This document shows, piece by piece, positions 60,193 to 64,000 of a stretch of DNA of 64,000 nt (its first letter is position 1; the number at the start of each line of letters is the position of its first letter). Under the pieces are notes generated by a model. It was given only the letters and a program-made list of their open reading frames with translations, had not been told where the DNA came from and made no database searches. The translations under genes and the position numbers were made by a program. The DNA is taken from the NCBI RefSeq assembly GCF_013041615.1, contig NZ_JABEPQ010000006.1, positions 1 through 64,000 of the forward strand, read 5' to 3'. The DNA comes from Knoellia koreensis (GTDB lineage Bacteria > Actinomycetota > Actinomycetes > Actinomycetales > Dermatophilaceae).

Positions 60193-62615
60193 GCGCCAAC
60201 CCGCTGCCCGCACCCCGGGCCCAGCAGCTGCCCCAGGAGCGCAGTCGCGCCGAGCGGGTCGCGCAGCGGCGCGCCAAGCTGCTGCCCACTCGCGATGACC
60301 TCGTCGACGCTGGCTTCACCGCGCTGCTCATGGGCCTGGCCCTGTTCGGGTTCCGCACCGTGTTCTTCGGCTGGGAGTGGATCGTCGCCGCGGTGGGCGG
60401 GATCGTCCTGGCGCTGCTCGTGACCCACCTCGTCACGGCATACAAGCTGCCTGCGCTCGTCACCCTCCTCGGACTGGTCGTCGTCTACTTCGTCTTCGGC
60501 GGCCCGCTCGCCGTCCGCAAGGACCTCGCCCTCGGCATCTTCCCGACGGGTCGCACCCTTGGTGACCTCGCCAGCACGGCCGTGAACGGGTGGAAGCGCC
60601 TGCTCACCCTGCTGCCGCCGGTGGACGCGACGGTCGAGCTGCTCGCGATCCCGTTGATCGTGGCGCTGGTCGGGACGGCCCTCACCTATGGCCTCGCCCG
60701 CAGTGCGAGGGCGGTGTATGCCGTGGCGTTGCCGCCGCTGGCCGTGCTCGCCCTGGTCATCGTGCTGGGTGTGCTCCAGCCGGCCTCGTTGCTCGCCCAG
60801 GGGGCCGTGTTCGCCGTCGCCCTCATCGGGTGGCTCGTCGTCCGGTCCGCCCGCACGCGGGCGCCGCTGCAGAACGGCGCCGGGCGCGGTGCCCGCCTCG
60901 GCATCGGCACCGGGCTGTTGCTGCTCGCCGGGGTGGCGGGGCTGGTGGTCGGCCCGATGGCGCCCGGCACCAACCCCGACCTGCGCAAGGTCGCCCGCAC
61001 CGAGATCGTGCCGCCGTTCGACATCGCCCAGTTCCCCAGCCCGTTGGCCGGGTTCCGCAAGTACACCGAGCCGAACGAGGCCAAGCTCTGGGACAAGCCG
61101 CTGCTGACCGTCAAGGGCGCACCGGCCGGCACCCCATTGCGGTTCGCGACCCTCGACACCTATGACGGCACCGTCTGGGGTGCCGGCCAGCGGGCCGCCG
61201 AGGACTCGGCCGAGCCGGGAGCGGCGTTCCAGCAGGTCGGCGAGCGCGTCGCCCCACGCGGCGAGGGCAAGCCGGCGACGGTGCAGGTGACGGTGCCCGA
61301 GGACGGCTACGGCGACGTCTGGCTGCCCACGATCGGCCAGGTGACCGGGGTGCGGTTCGGTGGCACCCGGCAGGACCTGCTCGCCTCCCGGTTGTGGCTG
61401 AACATCGACACCAGCACCGCGATCGTGCCCGACCGCCTCAAGGCGGGCGACCGCTACACGATGAACGTGCTCCTGCCCGAACGGGTCGTCAACGGCGACC
61501 TGCCCGAGTCGTTCACTCCCTCCACGGGCAACCTGGTCGAGGACCAGGAGCTGGGCTTCCTCGACGCCAAGCTCGAGAGCTGGACCAGCAACGCCGACGG
61601 CGCCTGGGCCCAGTTCCGGGCCATCGCCTCGGCCATGAAGGACGACGGCGCCTACACCGACGGCGGCACCAAGAACTCGGTGGAGAGCTACTACCTCGCC
61701 GGGCACTCCTACGGCCGGCTCTCCCGGTTCGTCGGGGTCGCGCAGCTCGCCGGCAACGACGAGCAGTACGCCGCGACCCTGGCGCTGGCAGCCAACCGGC
61801 TCTCGATCCCGACCCGAGTCGTCATGGGCGCCGAGCTCCCCGAGGACGGTGTGGTGCGGGGCAGGGACGTCCACGCATGGGTCGAGGTGCAGGACAACAA
61901 CGGCGCGTGGGTTCCGTTGCTGTCCAACACCTTCCTGCCGAACCGCAACCAGAAGCCGAACCAGCTCCAGTCGAAGACGGAGCAGCAGAAGGTCGGCGCA
62001 CAGGTGCCGCCCCCGGCCGGCGTCAACCCGCCCAGCGTGCTCCAGGGACCCGACCAGGCCCAGAACGCCATCAACCTCAAGAAGCCGCCGAAGAAGCTCT
62101 TCGACCCGGCGTCGTGGCCGACCTGGCTGCGGTTCCTCATCTTCTACGTGCTGCTCCCGATCCTCGTGCTCGTCGCCCTCTACTGGGCCCTGCGCGGCGC
62201 CAAGGCGTGGCGCCGCAACCGGCACGCGCAGCGTGGACCGACGCCGTCCCGGGTCGCGTGGGCGTGGGACGACCTGGTGCAGACCTCGCGCAGCTATGGC
62301 GAGAAGGTGCCGCGGCGCGCCACCCGGCTCGAGCAGGCGACTGCCCTCACGAGGGTGCCCGCTGCGACCGGGCTCGCCGCCCGCGCGAACGCGCTCGTCT
62401 TCGGACCCGGCACCCCCACCGACCAGGACGCGGCCGACTACTGGGCCGAGGTCAACTCCGCCCGCAGCGACCTGCGCGCCAACGTCGACTTCTGGCACCG
62501 GTTGCGCGCCGACATCGACCCGCGTCCGCTCTTCGCCAAGGGACCCAGGACTGAAGAGCCGAGCCGTCGGCTGCGAATTCCTTTGTCGCTCAACAGAAAG
62601 GCCACCGCCTCGTGA
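60189..62615 (+). CDS. TgpA-like transglutaminase-fold membrane protein, catalytic Cys replaced
   Basis: 808 residues. About six N-terminal hydrophobic helices (40-270), an extracytoplasmic domain with a transglutaminase-core fold, and a C-terminal transmembrane helix (FLIFYVLLPILVLVALYWAL) with a cytoplasmic tail. At the active-site position where active enzymes have Gly-x-Cys-Glu the sequence reads GNDEQYAATLAL (D524); His is kept in DVHAWVEV (H562), and the catalytic Asp in WVPxD is lost (WVPLLSN). The protein is probably a scaffold or binding pseudo-enzyme. It ends coupled to the secretion ATPase (GTGA). Confidence 0.9.
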   Translation: MSANPLPAPRAQQLPQERSRAERVAQRRAKLLPTRDDLVDAGFTALLMGLALFGFRTVFFGWEWIVAAVGGIVLALLVTHLVTAYKLPALVTLLGLVVVYFVFGGPLAVRKDLALGIFPTGRTLGDLASTAVNGWKRLLTLLPPVDATVELLAIPLIVALVGTALTYGLARSARAVYAVALPPLAVLALVIVLGVLQPASLLAQGAVFAVALIGWLVVRSARTRAPLQNGAGRGARLGIGTGLLLLAGVAGLVVGPMAPGTNPDLRKVARTEIVPPFDIAQFPSPLAGFRKYTEPNEAKLWDKPLLTVKGAPAGTPLRFATLDTYDGTVWGAGQRAAEDSAEPGAAFQQVGERVAPRGEGKPATVQVTVPEDGYGDVWLPTIGQVTGVRFGGTRQDLLASRLWLNIDTSTAIVPDRLKAGDRYTMNVLLPERVVNGDLPESFTPSTGNLVEDQELGFLDAKLESWTSNADGAWAQFRAIASAMKDDGAYTDGGTKNSVESYYLAGHSYGRLSRFVGVAQLAGNDEQYAATLALAANRLSIPTRVVMGAELPEDGVVRGRDVHAWVEVQDNNGAWVPLLSNTFLPNRNQKPNQLQSKTEQQKVGAQVPPPAGVNPPSVLQGPDQAQNAINLKKPPKKLFDPASWPTWLRFLIFYVLLPILVLVALYWALRGAKAWRRNRHAQRGPTPSRVAWAWDDLVQTSRSYGEKVPRRATRLEQATALTRVPAATGLAARANALVFGPGTPTDQDAADYWAEVNSARSDLRANVDFWHRLRADIDPRPLFAKGPRTEEPSRRLRIPLSLNRKATAS

Positions 62616-64000
62616 AGCTGAAGTTCACCCTCCGGGGTCACGGGGACACCGACACCGACCTCGTGGCCACGGTCGACGGCACCACGACGGTGGGGCAGCT
62701 CGCCGACTTCCTCGTCCGGGCGGACCCGCGCCGGGCGGGCGGCCTGGTCGGCCAGGACGGGCTGGGTGAGTTCACGCTCTCGCACGTCGACGAGGACTAC
62801 CGCGCGGTCGACCCGCGCTCGACCCTGGCCGAGAGCGGCGTGCGGTCGGGGGCGCACCTGGCCGTCACCCGGCGCACGGGCGGGTATGCCGACCGTGGGG
62901 CTGCCGTGGCGACCGTCAAGGTCGTGGGCGGGCCCGACGCGGGGCGGGAGTTCCCGCTGTCTCCCGGCACGGCATACATCGGCCGCGGACGCGGCTGCGA
63001 GATCCAGCTGGGCGACCCGCAGGTGTCGCGCCGACACGCCCGCCTCCTCGTCACCGACGTGGTCGAGGTGGTCGACCTCGGATCGTCCAACGGCATCGAG
63101 CTCCAGGGGCAACCCGTGGACCGGGCGGTGCTGCGTGAGGGCGACACCTTCACGGTCGGCGACACGCGCCTCGAGGTCGGGCTCAGCGGCAGCAGCACCG
63201 GGCTGGCGCCCGGTCGGGGCACCTCGGTGCCGTTCTCGCGTTCTCCGCGGATCGCCCCGCTCTACGTCGGGCGGGAGTTCCCGATCCCCAACCTGCCCGA
63301 GCGGCCCAAACCCGAACGGCCGCCGTGGATCTCGGCGATGGTCCCGATGGCGCTCGGCCTCGCCCTCGTGGCGATCACGCGCAACCCGCTGTTCGGCATC
63401 TTCATCCTGCTGACCCCGGCCATGCTGTTCGGCCACTACTGGGAGTCCAAGCGGAACGCCAAGAAGGACTTCGAGCAGGCGATGACCGAGTTCCGCGAGG
63501 ACCTCGGTGTCATGGTCGAGCAGGTCGAGGAGGAGCAGGCGCTGGAGGTCGCGGGGCGGCAGGCCGAGCACCCGTCCGCGACGGAGAGCATCGAGGGCGC
63601 GACGGCGGCTTCGAGCCTGCTGTGGACCCGGCGGTCCGGCGACCCCGGGTTCTGCGAGTTCCGGCTGGGTCTCGGCGCGCTGCCGTCCCGGGTCACCCTC
63701 AAGGTGCCCGAGCTGGGCCGGTCCCGGGCGGAGGCCTGGCTCGAGGCGTCCGAGGCGGTCGACGGCATGGGTGTCGTCGAGCCGGTCCCCGTGGTCGCCG
63801 AGCCGTTGCGCACGGGCGCGTTCGGCTTCTCCGGTCCCCGCGCGGCCGCGTTGGCGGCGATGCGCGGTGCGGTGGCCCAGGGCGTGGCCCTGCACTCCCC
63901 GGCGGAGCTGGTCGTGGCGGTCGTGGCGTCGCCGGCGACGGCGCGGGACTGGGACTGGCTCAAGTGGGTGCCGCACACCGACTCGTCCCACAGCCCGATC
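62612..64000 (+). CDS. Type VII secretion EssC/EccC-like protein, N-terminal part
   Basis: The reading frame opens at GTG 62612, overlapping the previous stop, and runs past the window end. The first ~90 residues are a ubiquitin-like domain (MKLKFTLRG, TTVGQLADFLV). Then a canonical FHA domain (YIGRGRGCEIQLGDPQVSRRHARL, DLGSSNGI) at about 105-190, two transmembrane helices near 245-285, and the start of the ATPase region (LLWTRRSGDPGFCEFRLGLG, DWDWLKWVPH) that is typical of EssC/EccC. FHA before FtsK-type ATPase domains is the arrangement of T7SSb EssC. The motor domains themselves are outside the window. Confidence 0.9.
   Translation, partial: MKLKFTLRGHGDTDTDLVATVDGTTTVGQLADFLVRADPRRAGGLVGQDGLGEFTLSHVDEDYRAVDPRSTLAESGVRSGAHLAVTRRTGGYADRGAAVATVKVVGGPDAGREFPLSPGTAYIGRGRGCEIQLGDPQVSRRHARLLVTDVVEVVDLGSSNGIELQGQPVDRAVLREGDTFTVGDTRLEVGLSGSSTGLAPGRGTSVPFSRSPRIAPLYVGREFPIPNLPERPKPERPPWISAMVPMALGLALVAITRNPLFGIFILLTPAMLFGHYWESKRNAKKDFEQAMTEFREDLGVMVEQVEEEQALEVAGRQAEHPSATESIEGATAASSLLWTRRSGDPGFCEFRLGLGALPSRVTLKVPELGRSRAEAWLEASEAVDGMGVVEPVPVVAEPLRTGAFGFSGPRAAALAAMRGAVAQGVALHSPAELVVAVVASPATARDWDWLKWVPHTDSSHSPI

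Noticed and set aside
59940..62498. An 852-residue minus-strand frame
   Set aside because: Antisense to the transglutaminase-like gene; composition of a shadow frame.

Overview
The window is high-G+C actinobacterial chromosome. The gene order DLW-39, tRNA-Ile, DUF3566, gyrA, gyrB, DUF721, recF, gnd, dnaN, dnaA, rpmH, rnpA, yidD, yidC, jag, rsmG, parA, parB is that of the actinobacterial replication-origin region. The order Micrococcales (for example an Intrasporangiaceae-like organism) is my inference. It comes from the DLW-39 peptide, the PFNA-type kinase/fibronectin cluster and the M4 protease with an emfourin-like tail; the sequence does not prove it.

Layout. (1) 1-7.7 kb: a two-gene, minus-strand operon of visibly lower G+C with a ~1008-aa unrecognised protein and a ~1431-aa DEAD/DEAH helicase, best read as a phage-defence module (Druantia type III-like, not proven), followed by a few codons of a third gene. 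(2) 7.7-9.1 kb: an IS481-type insertion sequence bounded by 15-bp direct repeats of the tRNA-Ala 3' end. (3) 9.1-15.2 kb: tRNA-Ala, DLW-39, tRNA-Ile, DUF3566, gyrA, gyrB. (4) 15.2-18.0 kb: an accessory insertion between gyrB and DUF721 holding a GNAT acetyltransferase and an M4 protease, each followed by a copy of an 80-bp repeat. (5) 18.0-32 kb: the origin core, with oriC between dnaN and dnaA, four parS sites and the ribosome/membrane-insertion genes rpmH to rsmG. (6) 32-45.3 kb: cell-envelope and redox genes (cwlM-like amidase, trxA, trxB, sigM with a membrane partner, a stand-alone MurJ-partner pseudokinase, murJ, DUF6049, NUDIX, CCA transferase, GDPD). (7) 45.5-64 kb: a plus-strand operon with PP2C phosphatase, FHA protein, Ser/Thr kinase, FHA/winged-helix protein, a 2118-aa multi-domain surface protein, MoxR, DUF58, a transglutaminase-like protein without its catalytic Cys, and a type VII secretion EssC/EccC-like ATPase cut by the window end. 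This is a PFNA-type cluster joined to a T7SS-like motor.

The strongest unexplained signal is a short word, GTATGCCG or its complement CGGCATAC. I count about 50 copies between 9.1 and 63 kb, on both strands with no clear bias, in genes and between them, often forcing rare codons (ATA, TAT). It sometimes forms inverted pairs that act as terminator-like hairpins. It is absent from the first 9.1 kb. It behaves like an uptake-signal-type or chromosome-architecture repeat and marks the island as foreign.
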